A DNA stretch of 62,147 nucleotides from Prevotella sp. UBA6994 (GTDB lineage Bacteria > Bacteroidota > Bacteroidia > Bacteroidales > Bacteroidaceae). Shown here in pieces: positions 53,297 to 62,116 of the stretch; the first letter of the stretch is position 1; each line of letters begins with the position of its first letter. The DNA lies in NCBI GenBank assembly GCA_002449845.1, contig DJXW01000042.1:30130-92276 (forward strand). Reading direction: 5' to 3'. Below the pieces are notes generated by a model, which worked only from the letters and a program-made list of their open reading frames with translations, was not told the DNA's origin and searched no databases. Position numbers and translations under genes: made by a program.

Positions 53297-54072
53297 GTTG
53301 TATGATGCGTGTTGTTGAACAGATGAAAATAAATATCGTCTTTGTTGACAAACTTCCTGATAAGACCTTGTTCGTAGAGTTCTTCTGCCGTACCTGTAGA
53401 TAATCCGTTTGCCTTGTCCATGAGCCAGATAGTGTCAGCTATTTGTAGGGCAAGTTCCAAATCGTGTGTACTGAGGAAGATGGTTTTGTCCATGTCGTGT
53501 GCCAATCGTTTGAGCAATTGCATCACATCCACCTTACTGGGGTAGTCGAGAAAAGCCGTTGGCTCATCGAGGATGATAATCGGTGTTTCTTGTGCCAATG
53601 CTTTGGCAATCATTGTTTTTTGCTTTTCACCATCACTTAATGCGTGGAAGGGAGAACGTTTCAGCGACATGATGCCTACCATCTGCAAGGCGTTGTCAAC
53701 AATTTCTTGGTCGTGTTTCTTCAGCGTACCCCAAAAGCCGGTGTAGGGAGAACGTCCCAATCCAACGATTTCGTTGACCGTCATGTTTTGTACGTCAGGC
53801 TTGTCAGTCAATACTACGCTGATTAATTGAGACAATTGTTTGATGGAAAGCGTGCCGATGTCTTGACCATTCAGTAAGATTTGTCCACTGATAACGGGTT
53901 GAAATGCGGAGATGGTACGCAACAACGTAGATTTTCCCACACCGTTGGCACCAATCAGGCAAGTAAGTTGTTTGCTGAAGATGGCAGCGTTGAGCATAGA
54001 CAAAACCGTCTTTGTCGTTTTCTTGTTGATACGATATCCAATGGATAAATCTTTCAATACAATGGTTTCCAT
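53284..54072 (-). CDS. FecE/FhuC-like ABC transporter ATPase
   Basis: 262 residues. Walker A GANGVGKSTLLRTI, Q-loop region VVLTDKPDVQNMTVNEIVGL (Q replaced by a D-containing stretch), signature-like LSDGEKQKTMIAKAL, Walker B IIILDEPTAFLD and STHDLELALQI. Belongs to the iron-siderophore/cobalamin importer ATPases. No FecCD permease or binding-protein gene is adjacent, so it is an orphan or serves a distant permease. Followed on the other side by an unrelated acyltransferase. Confidence 0.88.
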   Translation of the reverse strand: METIVLKDLSIGYRINKKTTKTVLSMLNAAIFSKQLTCLIGANGVGKSTLLRTISAFQPVISGQILLNGQDIGTLSIKQLSQLISVVLTDKPDVQNMTVNEIVGLGRSPYTGFWGTLKKHDQEIVDNALQMVGIMSLKRSPFHALSDGEKQKTMIAKALAQETPIIILDEPTAFLDYPSKVDVMQLLKRLAHDMDKTIFLSTHDLELALQIADTIWLMDKANGLSTGTAEELYEQGLIRKFVNKDDIYFHLFNNTHHTTDAP

Positions 54073-54092
54073 GCCTTATGGTTTTGTCGTTG

Positions 54093-55139
54093 TCATAATG
54101 ATTTCTCGGTGATTCTTGTCTTGTTTAGTTTATTAAGAATCATATTCCATACGCAGATTCTAAGTTTGTCAAGCAGAACGGAAGAGAAAAATACAAGGAG
54201 AAGCCATCCTGTAGTGTAAATCATGAAGACAATAGATGACTTTGTGTCAAACCATTCTTTGATGTAATTAGAGAAAAATGTACTGAAGAAATTAAAACTA
54301 CAATGAACGATATAAACGGCAAAAGAAGAAACGGCAATCCAATTAATGATTTTATTCTTAAAAGAGAATTTGGTAAAAAACAAAAAGAAGTATATGGAAC
54401 TTAAAATAACCAATGGCGACGAGTAAGCATAATAAGCCCAGCCCCTTCCTGTTCTTGTGATATGAAGAAGGGTGAGGAATGTCAACAACATCGTAATGGT
54501 AAAAAATATAAGTAAATCAGAGTACTTATTGAATCGAGTAAATTTGTTGGGATATAGACGCATGTATCTTGCTAATACGTATAACCCCATAAATGAAAGG
54601 GGTGAATAGCCATCTGAGAACCAATTGGAATCAGAAATAAGGCTATATCCGTGAACTGTCTGGATAGTAAAGAATGCTATTAAGAAATATTTTATTTGTT
54701 GTTGGGAAGAATTATTGATAAAAGCATTAAGGATGGGGGCGAAAATATAGAGTACGATATAACTCTTGATAAACCAATGGTCTTTTATTAAAATAAAAGC
54801 TTTAAGGTCTTTAGCATTTAACGCATCTAAGTTTCCAAATATTCTGAGGAATACATACATGATGATGCCAATAAAATATATTTGAAAGATGAGGCTACAT
54901 AAACGTATGAAATTCGTTTTGATACCAAACCATCCTGAAATGAGAATAAATAAGTTTACACTGATTATCGAAAAGGATTCACTGAAACAACGTAAAAAAG
55001 AACTGCATAAATTATAATGGATCTCGGTACTGGTTGGTGGATCTAATGTTCTGAAACTTGCATGTACTACCAATATAAGGAACATTGCAATGATTCTCAG
55101 CAATTCAATGTTAGACTCTCGTATTTTTGTCTTTTCCAT
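54093..55139 (-). CDS. Membrane acyltransferase (OafA/acyltransferase 3 family)
   Basis: 348 residues, about ten membrane helices. Start ESNIELLRIIAMFLILVVHA carries the conserved RxxA/H pattern of acyltransferase 3 proteins, then SVNLFILISGWFGIKTNFIR. Probably O-acylates a surface polysaccharide or glycan precursor at the inner membrane. AT-rich compared with neighbours, suggesting transfer. 20 bases upstream of the ATPase gene on the same strand, but no functional link is evident. Confidence 0.88.
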   Translation of the reverse strand: MEKTKIRESNIELLRIIAMFLILVVHASFRTLDPPTSTEIHYNLCSSFLRCFSESFSIISVNLFILISGWFGIKTNFIRLCSLIFQIYFIGIIMYVFLRIFGNLDALNAKDLKAFILIKDHWFIKSYIVLYIFAPILNAFINNSSQQQIKYFLIAFFTIQTVHGYSLISDSNWFSDGYSPLSFMGLYVLARYMRLYPNKFTRFNKYSDLLIFFTITMLLTFLTLLHITRTGRGWAYYAYSSPLVILSSIYFFLFFTKFSFKNKIINWIAVSSFAVYIVHCSFNFFSTFFSNYIKEWFDTKSSIVFMIYTTGWLLLVFFSSVLLDKLRICVWNMILNKLNKTRITEKSL

Positions 55140-55235
55140 TATCTTAATTTTTTGCGAAGATAATGAAGATTCTTGGATTATGCAAATTCTATCGTGTTTT
55201 TCATGGTGCTTCTTGCATTTGTTTCCAAAAAACAG

Positions 55236-55243
55236 TAAATTTG
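55236..55243 (+). promoter_or_regulatory. -7 promoter element of the SF1B helicase gene
   Basis: TAAATTTG fits TAnnTTTG, 62 bases before the ATG; TTTG at 55218-55221 is a possible -33 with short spacing. Confidence 0.5.
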
Positions 55244-55305
55244 CACAATCTTAGAAAAGAATTAGAGACATTGATGATACGATGTCTTGTCAATGAATGA
55301 GTTAA

Positions 55306-57195
55306 ATGGAAAATCAAACATCTCCAATCTTACAACTCCAACGACAACGGATGTTGTTAGAGATAGAATATTATTTCGAGAAGGAAGCCTTTCGCAAACA
55401 AACCGAGACGATGGGAGTGCAGCGAAAGGTGAAGCGTGGAGATGCTTGGTTTCCCGTGAAAGTGGGCAAAAGCTACTATAATTCATTGAATCAATTGGCG
55501 ATGGAAGTGTTTCGCACGACAGACCAAGACATTGAGCACAACTTTGAGTTTGGCCGCCCCGTTTGTTTCTTCAAGGTAAAAGAGGGAGAGGGAAAGGCTA
55601 TTCAGTATTATTCGTTTACCGCTACCGTCTCATACGTGGATGGAGATCGTATGGTTGTAACGGTTCCAGACAATACTCATGTGATAGATTTGCAAGATGC
55701 CACACAATTGGGTTTACAGTTGTTTTTTGACGAAACATCTTACCGTACGATGTTCGAGGCTCTCGACCGTGTGATGAAAGCCAAGAACAATCGTCTGGCG
55801 CATCTTCGCGACTTGTTTTATTCATCAAAAAAAACAGAGTGTTTTACCTTTGAACCTATGCGGTTCCCGTGGTTGAATCCCTCACAGGAGAAAGCGGTCA
55901 ACGAAGTGCTCCGCTCTAAGGATGTGATGGTGGTGCATGGACCTCCGGGAACGGGGAAAACTACCACTCTTGTAGAGGCTATCTATGAGACTTTGCACAG
56001 AGAGAGTCAGGTGCTGGTATGTGCACAGAGCAATATGGCGGTAGATTGGATTAGCGAGAAACTGGTGGATCGTGGCGTAAACGTATTGCGCATTGGCAAT
56101 CCTACACGTGTAAACGATAAGATGCTATCGTTCACCTACGAGCGGCGGTTTGAGTCGCATCCCGATTATCCACAGTTGTGGGCAATCAGAAAAGCCATTC
56201 GTGACCTGCGAGGACAAAGGAAACGGGGTAGTGAGAACTATCATCAGAAGATGGAACGATTGAAAAGTCGTGCCATGGAAATAGAGATTCGCATCAACGC
56301 AGAATTGTTTGGTGAAGCCCGTGTAATAGCATCTACTTTGGTAGGTTCTGCTCATCGCTTGCTGGAAAGACAGAAATTTGCCACCTTATTTATAGATGAG
56401 GCAGCACAGGCATTAGAGGCAGCATGTTGGATTCCCATACGCAGATGTTCGCGAGTGATATTTGCTGGCGACCATTGCCAGTTGCCCCCCACCATCAAGA
56501 GCCTTCCTGCATTGAAAGGAGGATTGGGAAAGACGCTGATGGAAAGGGTAGTGGAAAACAAACCCGAAGTGGTGACCTTGCTCAAGGTGCAATATCGCAT
56601 GAACGAGGAAATCATGCGATTCTCTTCTGATTGGTTCTACGATGGCAAGGTGGAGAGTGCCCCTCAAATCAAGTATCGTGGAATATTGGATTACGATACA
56701 CCGATGGTGTGGGTGGATACGTCTGAGTTGGGCGAGAGAGAACAGTTTGTTGGTGAGAGCTTTGGGCGAATCAACAAAGCTGAGGCTGAACTCACGCTTA
56801 AAACCTTGCAAGAATACTTCACGAAGATAGGCAAAGCACGAATCTTGGAGGAACAAATCGACGTGGGCGTGATTTCACCATATCGTGCACAAGTGCAATA
56901 CCTACGTGCATTGGTGAAGAAGCGAGAGTTCTTCAAGCCTTATCGCCGGTTAATCACCATCAATACGGTAGATGGTTTTCAGGGACAGGAGCGAGACGTG
57001 ATACTCATTTCCCTTGTTCGTTCCAACGACGAGGGTCAGATAGGTTTCCTTCGTGACCAACGAAGGATGAATGTTGCCATTACCCGTGCTCGTATGAAGC
57101 TCATCATCCTTGGTGATAAGACCACGATGGTAAAGCATCCTTTCTATAAGAAATTATATGAGTATGTGAACGGACTAAAATATACTAACATCTAA
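55306..57195 (+). CDS. SF1B helicase (IGHMBP2/Upf1-like)
   Basis: 629 residues. Accessory N-terminal domain (1-190), then motif Q/I: NPSQEKAVNEVL and Walker A GPPGTGKTT, motif Ic SNMAVDWISEKL, Walker B FIDEAAQALE, motif III AGDHCQLPPTIKS, motif IV QYRMNEEIMRFSS, motif V TVDGFQGQERDVILIS, motif VI NVAITRARMKLIILGD. A 5'-3' RNA or DNA helicase, widespread in Bacteroidota but with unknown in vivo role. Co-transcribed with the 133-residue protein that follows 5 bases later. Confidence 0.92.
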   Translation: MENQTSPILQLQRQRMLLEIEYYFEKEAFRKQTETMGVQRKVKRGDAWFPVKVGKSYYNSLNQLAMEVFRTTDQDIEHNFEFGRPVCFFKVKEGEGKAIQYYSFTATVSYVDGDRMVVTVPDNTHVIDLQDATQLGLQLFFDETSYRTMFEALDRVMKAKNNRLAHLRDLFYSSKKTECFTFEPMRFPWLNPSQEKAVNEVLRSKDVMVVHGPPGTGKTTTLVEAIYETLHRESQVLVCAQSNMAVDWISEKLVDRGVNVLRIGNPTRVNDKMLSFTYERRFESHPDYPQLWAIRKAIRDLRGQRKRGSENYHQKMERLKSRAMEIEIRINAELFGEARVIASTLVGSAHRLLERQKFATLFIDEAAQALEAACWIPIRRCSRVIFAGDHCQLPPTIKSLPALKGGLGKTLMERVVENKPEVVTLLKVQYRMNEEIMRFSSDWFYDGKVESAPQIKYRGILDYDTPMVWVDTSELGEREQFVGESFGRINKAEAELTLKTLQEYFTKIGKARILEEQIDVGVISPYRAQVQYLRALVKKREFFKPYRRLITINTVDGFQGQERDVILISLVRSNDEGQIGFLRDQRRMNVAITRARMKLIILGDKTTMVKHPFYKKLYEYVNGLKYTNI

Positions 57196-57200
57196 TCATT

Positions 57201-57602
57201 ATGTTGCAACGAGACTATTTCATTAGAATCATAGAGGAGTTTACTGCTGCATTGTCGCATTTCTTTGAGAAGAAAGAAGGCGAGCAACGACAGAGATACT
57301 TGGAAGACCTCTATAGGCAGTACGTGGGCGATTACTCCCTGTTAAGAAACTTCACGATAGAAGAAGCTTTCCAATATGCTCGTGAGCAATGGAAGGAGGA
57401 GGAAATGGCAGACCGTCTGGAAATGCTGGCAGAGTTGTACTATGTGGAAGGCAAGGAATTGCAGAATCCCCTGCGTGATATGTTGCTCAATAAGGCATAC
57501 TCCTTATTTGACTATTTGGATGGGAACAGTCATACGTTTTCCGTTACCCGACAACAAAAGATGGCAGAAATCAAACGTCTCTTACATTCCCAAGAAGGAT
57601 GA
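57201..57602 (+). CDS. Small helical protein linked to the SF1B helicase
   Basis: 133 residues, all-helical and charged (FIRIIEEFTAALSHFFEKKE, FQYAREQWKEEEMADRLEML). No recognised domain, no signal peptide. The tight spacing to the helicase suggests a joint role or a TPR-like adaptor; this is inference. Confidence 0.75.
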   Translation: MLQRDYFIRIIEEFTAALSHFFEKKEGEQRQRYLEDLYRQYVGDYSLLRNFTIEEAFQYAREQWKEEEMADRLEMLAELYYVEGKELQNPLRDMLLNKAYSLFDYLDGNSHTFSVTRQQKMAEIKRLLHSQEG

Positions 57603-57713
57603 AAAGCCTTTGGGAATGAGATAATTTCTTGTTGGTTACTGGTATAGAGTGAAAGTTTTGGCAGATAAATGCACAAAGTTTTAAAAATCAACAAGAAAAA
57701 GGGAAAAAATGCG

Positions 57714-57721
57714 TATCTTTG
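57714..57721 (+). promoter_or_regulatory. -7 promoter element of hpt
   Basis: TATCTTTG fits TAnnTTTG; transcription near 57728 excludes the in-frame ATG at 57669 and supports 57744. Confidence 0.6.
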
Positions 57722-57743
57722 CACAAACAAACAAAAATCTATT

Positions 57744-58280
57744 ATGAGCATTGTAAAAATCAAGGACAAGACATTTAAGACTTTCATCCCCGAAAAGGAA
57801 ATCTTGGAGCATGTGAAAGTTGTGGCTGACCGCATCAATGAGGATATGAAAGACAAGAATCCGTTATTCTTGGCGGTGCTGAACGGGTCTTTCATCTTTG
57901 CGGCAGACTTGATGCGCATGATTACCATTCCGTGTCAAATCTCTTTTGTCAAGTTGGCTTCTTACCAAGGCACTACGTCAACAGGCAAGATTACCGAGGT
58001 AATAGGTATCAATGAGGATTTGGCAGGACGTAACGTTATCATCGTGGAAGATATTGTAGATACGGGACTGACCATGAAACGTATGGTGGAAACGCTCGGT
58101 ACAAGACACCCTGAGTCTATCCATATCTGTACCTTGTTGGTGAAGCCTGAAAAATTACAGGTGGATTTAGACATCGAATATGCTGCGATGAGCATTCCCA
58201 ATGACTTTATCGTAGGTTATGGTCTCGACTATGACCAAGAGGGACGCGGACTTCGTGATATTTACTCTATCGTGAAGTAA
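57744..58280 (+). CDS. hpt: Hypoxanthine phosphoribosyltransferase
   Basis: 178 residues. Purine salvage: hypoxanthine or guanine plus PRPP to IMP/GMP. PRPP-binding motif VIIVEDIVDTGLTMKRM and N-terminal loop LAVLNGSFIFAADL; C-terminal IVGYGLDYDQEGRGLRDI. Upstream of adk, grouping nucleotide metabolism genes. Confidence 0.95.
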   Translation: MSIVKIKDKTFKTFIPEKEILEHVKVVADRINEDMKDKNPLFLAVLNGSFIFAADLMRMITIPCQISFVKLASYQGTTSTGKITEVIGINEDLAGRNVIIVEDIVDTGLTMKRMVETLGTRHPESIHICTLLVKPEKLQVDLDIEYAAMSIPNDFIVGYGLDYDQEGRGLRDIYSIVK

Positions 58281-58378
58281 AGGGTGAGTATAATGGCTTT
58301 TTGCCCTAAGTTTCTAAGGTCTTTAATGTCTCTAAAGACCTTCATGCTTTAATAAAGAAAGATTCAAAAAAAGAAACA

Positions 58379-58951
58379 ATGAAAAATATCGTGATTTTTG
58401 GCGCACCAGGCTCTGGCAAAGGTACGCAAAGTGACAAGATGATTGAGAAATATGGCTTCGGTCATATTTCTACGGGCGACGTTCTTAGAAGTGAAATCAA
58501 GAACGGAACAGAGTTAGGCAAAACAGCCAAACAATATATCGACCAAGGACAGTTGATTCCCGACTCGTTGATGGTTGACATCTTGGCAAGTGTATATGAT
58601 GGCTTTGGAAAAGAGCATAATGGTGTAATCTTCGATGGGTTCCCACGTACTATCCCACAAGCAGAGGCTCTGAAGAAGATGCTTTCTGAACGTGGACATG
58701 AGGTGGCTGCCATGATTGAACTCGACGTGCCTGAAGATGAGTTGATGAAACGTCTTATCTTGCGTGGACAGATGAGTGGTCGCTCTGATGACAACGAGGA
58801 AACCATCAAGAAACGTCTTGACGTTTATCATAACCAAACGGCTCCTCTGATAGAATGGTATAAGAAAGAGGGTATCCACTATCACATCAATGGATTGGGT
58901 GAGTTGGATCGTATCTTTGGAGACATTTGTGAAGTAATAGATAATATTTAG
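58379..58951 (+). CDS. adk: Adenylate kinase
   Basis: 190 residues, the short form without a zinc lid insertion. P-loop GAPGSGKGTQSDKM, AMP-binding GHISTGDVLRSEI and IFDGFPRTIPQAEAL, lid RLILRGQMSGRSDDNEETI. Balances ATP, ADP and AMP. The stop is immediately adjacent to an inverted repeat. Confidence 0.96.
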   Translation: MKNIVIFGAPGSGKGTQSDKMIEKYGFGHISTGDVLRSEIKNGTELGKTAKQYIDQGQLIPDSLMVDILASVYDGFGKEHNGVIFDGFPRTIPQAEALKKMLSERGHEVAAMIELDVPEDELMKRLILRGQMSGRSDDNEETIKKRLDVYHNQTAPLIEWYKKEGIHYHINGLGELDRIFGDICEVIDNI

Positions 58952-59056
58952 GAGTTTCTGGAGTTCAGGAGTTACAGTAGTACAGACTTTACCATTGGCT
59001 ATCTATAGCAAGAATATTGTCTGGACTCCTGAAACTCCTGAATTTCTTGAAACTCC
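58951..59056. repeat. Inverted repeat between adk and obgE
   Basis: Left arm 58951-58981 (GGAGTTTCTGGAGTTCAGGA...) and right arm 59025-59056 (ACTCCTGAAACTCCTGAATT...) are about 31-32 bases long and pair with few mismatches. Each arm is built of the internal word GGAGTT(T/C)C(T)G. It begins at the last base of the adk stop codon and ends 15 bases before the obgE start. It resembles the gmk-proximal element in architecture, not in sequence. Confidence 0.8.
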
Positions 59057-59071
59057 CCAATTCAATAATTC

Positions 59072-60232
59072 ATGGCTGAAAGTAATTTCGTCGATTATGT
59101 GAAAATTTTGTGCCGCTCTGGTAAGGGTGGACGGGGAAGCATGCACCTCAAGCATGTGAAATATAATTATAATGGTGGTCCTGATGGGGGAGACGGCGGT
59201 GATGGTGGCAGCATCATCCTGCGCGGAAACCACAACTATTGGACATTGTTGCATCTGAAATACCAACGTCATCTCTTTGCCGAACATGGAGGAAATGGCG
59301 GTAAGGACAAGTGCCACGGTACGAATGGCAAAAACCTGTATATAGACGTACCTCCCGGAACGGTGGCTTATAATGCCGAAACGGGTAAGTTTGTGTGCGA
59401 CGTGAATTACGACGGACAAGAGGTGGTACTGCTGAAAGGTGGTAGGGGAGGTCTGGGTAACTTCCAGTTTCGCACGGCTACTAACCAAGCTCCACGGTTT
59501 GCCCAACCAGGTGAACCCATGCAGGAGATGTCGGTTATCTTGGAATTGAAGTTATTGGCAGACGTGGGATTGGTAGGCTTCCCCAATGCGGGAAAATCTA
59601 CGCTGGTATCTGCCCTTTCCAATGCTCGTCCTAAAATTGCCAATTATCCTTTTACTACGTTGGAACCTTCGTTGGGTATCGTAGGCTATCGCGACAACAA
59701 ATCGTTTGTAATGGCAGACATCCCGGGTATTATCGAGGGAGCAAGTGAAGGAAAAGGATTGGGATTAAGATTCCTGCGACATATCGAGCGTAATTCGTTA
59801 TTGCTGTTTATGGTTCCTGGAGAGACGGATGACATCAAACGGGAATACGAGGTGTTGCTGAATGAACTGGAGAAATTTAATCCTGAGATGTTGGGAAAAC
59901 ATCGGGTGTTGGCAGTTACCAAGTGCGACTTGCTTGATGACGAACTGATTGAGATGCTCAAGGAAAATCTGCCCGAAGACTTGCCCGTGGTGTTTATCTC
60001 TTCGGTAACGGGAAAGGGTCTTGAGGAACTCAAAGACGTGCTTTGGCGAGAGCTGAATAGCGAAAGCAATAAGTTGCAGGTGATAACTTCTACCGACACA
60101 CTGATACATCGTGATAAGGATATGAAGAGCTTTGCCTTTGAGATGGCTCAAGAAGGAGAAGACGAAGACTTGGAATTTATAGACGATATGGAAATTGAAG
60201 ATGTTGAGGAGTATGACGATGACTTATCATAA
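59072..60232 (+). CDS. obgE: Obg-family GTPase (ObgE/CgtA)
   Basis: 386 residues. Obg glycine-rich fold at the N-terminus (GKGGRGSMHLKHVKYNYNGG, DGGDGGDGGSI), GTPase motifs G1 GFPNAGKST, G3 DIPGIIEGA, G4 TKCD, G5 SSVTGKG, and a strongly acidic C-terminus (QEGEDEDLEFIDDMEIEDVE). A late 50S assembly factor and stringent-response sensor. The ATG of the next gene lies inside its 3' end. Confidence 0.97.
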   Translation: MAESNFVDYVKILCRSGKGGRGSMHLKHVKYNYNGGPDGGDGGDGGSIILRGNHNYWTLLHLKYQRHLFAEHGGNGGKDKCHGTNGKNLYIDVPPGTVAYNAETGKFVCDVNYDGQEVVLLKGGRGGLGNFQFRTATNQAPRFAQPGEPMQEMSVILELKLLADVGLVGFPNAGKSTLVSALSNARPKIANYPFTTLEPSLGIVGYRDNKSFVMADIPGIIEGASEGKGLGLRFLRHIERNSLLLFMVPGETDDIKREYEVLLNELEKFNPEMLGKHRVLAVTKCDLLDDELIEMLKENLPEDLPVVFISSVTGKGLEELKDVLWRELNSESNKLQVITSTDTLIHRDKDMKSFAFEMAQEGEDEDLEFIDDMEIEDVEEYDDDLS

Positions 60233-61007
60233 ATTGCCCGATGGCGTAGTGGCTTTCAGTACCACTCGCCACGGTGGGGTAAGTCGGGGTAATTATTCGG
60301 AGTTCAACATCAATCCATATTGTGGAGATGAACCTGAAGCCGTGCAACACAACACGGCTTTATTGTCAAACATACTGGATGTGCCAGTTAAACATATTGT
60401 TTTGCCTCATCAAACACATGGTATAGAGGTGAGAAAGATAACCTCTGGTTTCTTTGAGTTGGAAAAGGCAAAACAGATAGGTTTTTTAGAGGGAGTGGAT
60501 GCGGTTGTTACTGATATGCAGAACGTGTGTATTGGTGTATCTACTGCCGATTGTATTCCTATATTATTATATGATTCCGTGCATCGGGTGGTGGCTGCCG
60601 TTCATGCTGGATGGCGAGGAACGGTAAGGAGAATCGTACAATGCACCGTTGCGGAAATGAACAATGCCTTTGCTACAAAGGGAGAAGACTTGTGGGCTAT
60701 CATAGGTCCGGGAATCTCATTGCAACACTTTGAAGTGGGCGATGAGGTGTATGAACAGTTTGAAAAAGCAGGCTTTCGCATGGATAATATCGCGAAACAA
60801 TATCCTTCTCCTTCTAACAGCCGTTCATGGAAGTGGCACATCGACTTATGGGAATGTAATCGGATGCAGTTGGAGGATGTTGGCATGATGCCTGAGAGAA
60901 TCCACGTGTCTGGTATCTGTACGTATGCACAATCAGATGACTATTTCTCTGCCCGGAAATTGGGCATTCATTCAGGAAGGATTTATACGGGAATACTCAT
61001 GAAATAA
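60213..61007 (+). CDS. pgeF: YfiH/LACC1-family polyphenol oxidase (purine nucleoside processing)
   Basis: 264 residues. Conserved metal/active residues: HQTHGIEVRKI, TADCIPILLYD (Cys), and AVHAGWRGTVRRIV (His). Family members act on nucleosides or edit peptidoglycan precursors (PgeF); both roles are known from relatives and neither is proven here. Overlaps obgE by 20 bases; ATG at 60213 or 60219 are both possible. Confidence 0.9.
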   Translation: MTMTYHKLPDGVVAFSTTRHGGVSRGNYSEFNINPYCGDEPEAVQHNTALLSNILDVPVKHIVLPHQTHGIEVRKITSGFFELEKAKQIGFLEGVDAVVTDMQNVCIGVSTADCIPILLYDSVHRVVAAVHAGWRGTVRRIVQCTVAEMNNAFATKGEDLWAIIGPGISLQHFEVGDEVYEQFEKAGFRMDNIAKQYPSPSNSRSWKWHIDLWECNRMQLEDVGMMPERIHVSGICTYAQSDDYFSARKLGIHSGRIYTGILMK

Positions 61008-62116
61008 TGGCAGGGAACATGAGAAAGACATGGCGACACTTGATAGTGGGTTTAGGAATAATGGGGCTGACCACGGCTTTCTGTCCCGTAGGGCAACCTT
61101 TTACGTTGGCTGAACAACAGTCTATACGTGTGGAAACGCCTGGATTATTTGACAGGTCAAACGAATTTAACGTAGATTTCGGAGCCATCACTGCTCATGA
61201 TTATTCGTTTCCACTGCCTATGGGTAAGGCCGAGCTGAATGGCAATCGTTCGGGATTGATAATCGTCTCATCAAAAGGAGATGCCGTGAAGGTCATGTTT
61301 TCTGGTAAGGTAAGATTGTCGAAGAAGATTTCGGGATATGGAAACGTCATCGTGGTGCGTCACGACAATGGCATAGAGACCGTCTATGCGCATAATGCAC
61401 AAAACTTGGTGAATGTAAACGATCGTGTTCGGGCTGGTCAAACCATTGCTATCGTGGGTGGTGATGGTAAACGGGACTATTGTGATTTCATGATGATGGT
61501 GAATGGAGCTTTCATCAATCCCGCTACAATCATCGAAATGAATAGTCATCGCTTGCGTAAGCAAGTGGTGAGGTTTAGGAAGAGGGGAGCCTTGGTTTCT
61601 GTTACGGTAGAAAAGGGAACTAACGAGGATGCCCTTGATAAAGATAGGGTGGTAGTGATGAATTTGGCGAAGTTAGCTCCTGGCACGTGGGCGTATCCTT
61701 TACCCAATAGCCATGTGATTAGTCCGTTTGGTGGACGACGCAGACATTCGGGCGTAGATATCAAGACGGTAGCCAACGATAAGGTGTTGGCGGCGTTCGA
61801 CGGAGAGGTGACTCGCTCTGAAATGTATTACGGTTATGGTAACTGTATCCGCATCAAACATACGAACGGGTTGGAGACTCTCTATTCACACCAATCAAGA
61901 AACTTGGTGAAAGTGGGACAGAAGGTAAAGGCTGGTCAGGTAATTGGGCTGACGGGTCGCACGGGCAGGGCTACTACTGAGCACTTGCACTTTGAACTGT
62001 TTTATGGTGGGAAGCGTTATGATCCTGCTTTTATCTTTAACCATGCCAATCACTCTCTTCAGGATGTTACTATCACGTTGGCGAATGGCAGGATGACTTC
62101 TAAAAGGAATAAATAA
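61007..62116 (+). CDS. Exported protein with two M23 domains, the first degenerate
   Basis: 369 residues. Signal peptide (RKTWRHLIVGLGIMGLTTAF). The N-terminal M23-like domain (about 65-170) keeps the fold (GYGNVIVVRHDNGIETVYAH) but reads YCDFMMMVNG where HLHFE-type ligands are expected, so it is likely inactive. The C-terminal M23 domain keeps RHSGVDIK and EHLHFELF with the surrounding GYGNCIRIKHTNGLETLYSH, so it can be active. This resembles EnvC/LytM regulator pairs, where an inactive copy controls an active one. Its ATG overlaps the pgeF stop by one base. Confidence 0.88.
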   Translation: MAGNMRKTWRHLIVGLGIMGLTTAFCPVGQPFTLAEQQSIRVETPGLFDRSNEFNVDFGAITAHDYSFPLPMGKAELNGNRSGLIIVSSKGDAVKVMFSGKVRLSKKISGYGNVIVVRHDNGIETVYAHNAQNLVNVNDRVRAGQTIAIVGGDGKRDYCDFMMMVNGAFINPATIIEMNSHRLRKQVVRFRKRGALVSVTVEKGTNEDALDKDRVVVMNLAKLAPGTWAYPLPNSHVISPFGGRRRHSGVDIKTVANDKVLAAFDGEVTRSEMYYGYGNCIRIKHTNGLETLYSHQSRNLVKVGQKVKAGQVIGLTGRTGRATTEHLHFELFYGGKRYDPAFIFNHANHSLQDVTITLANGRMTSKRNK

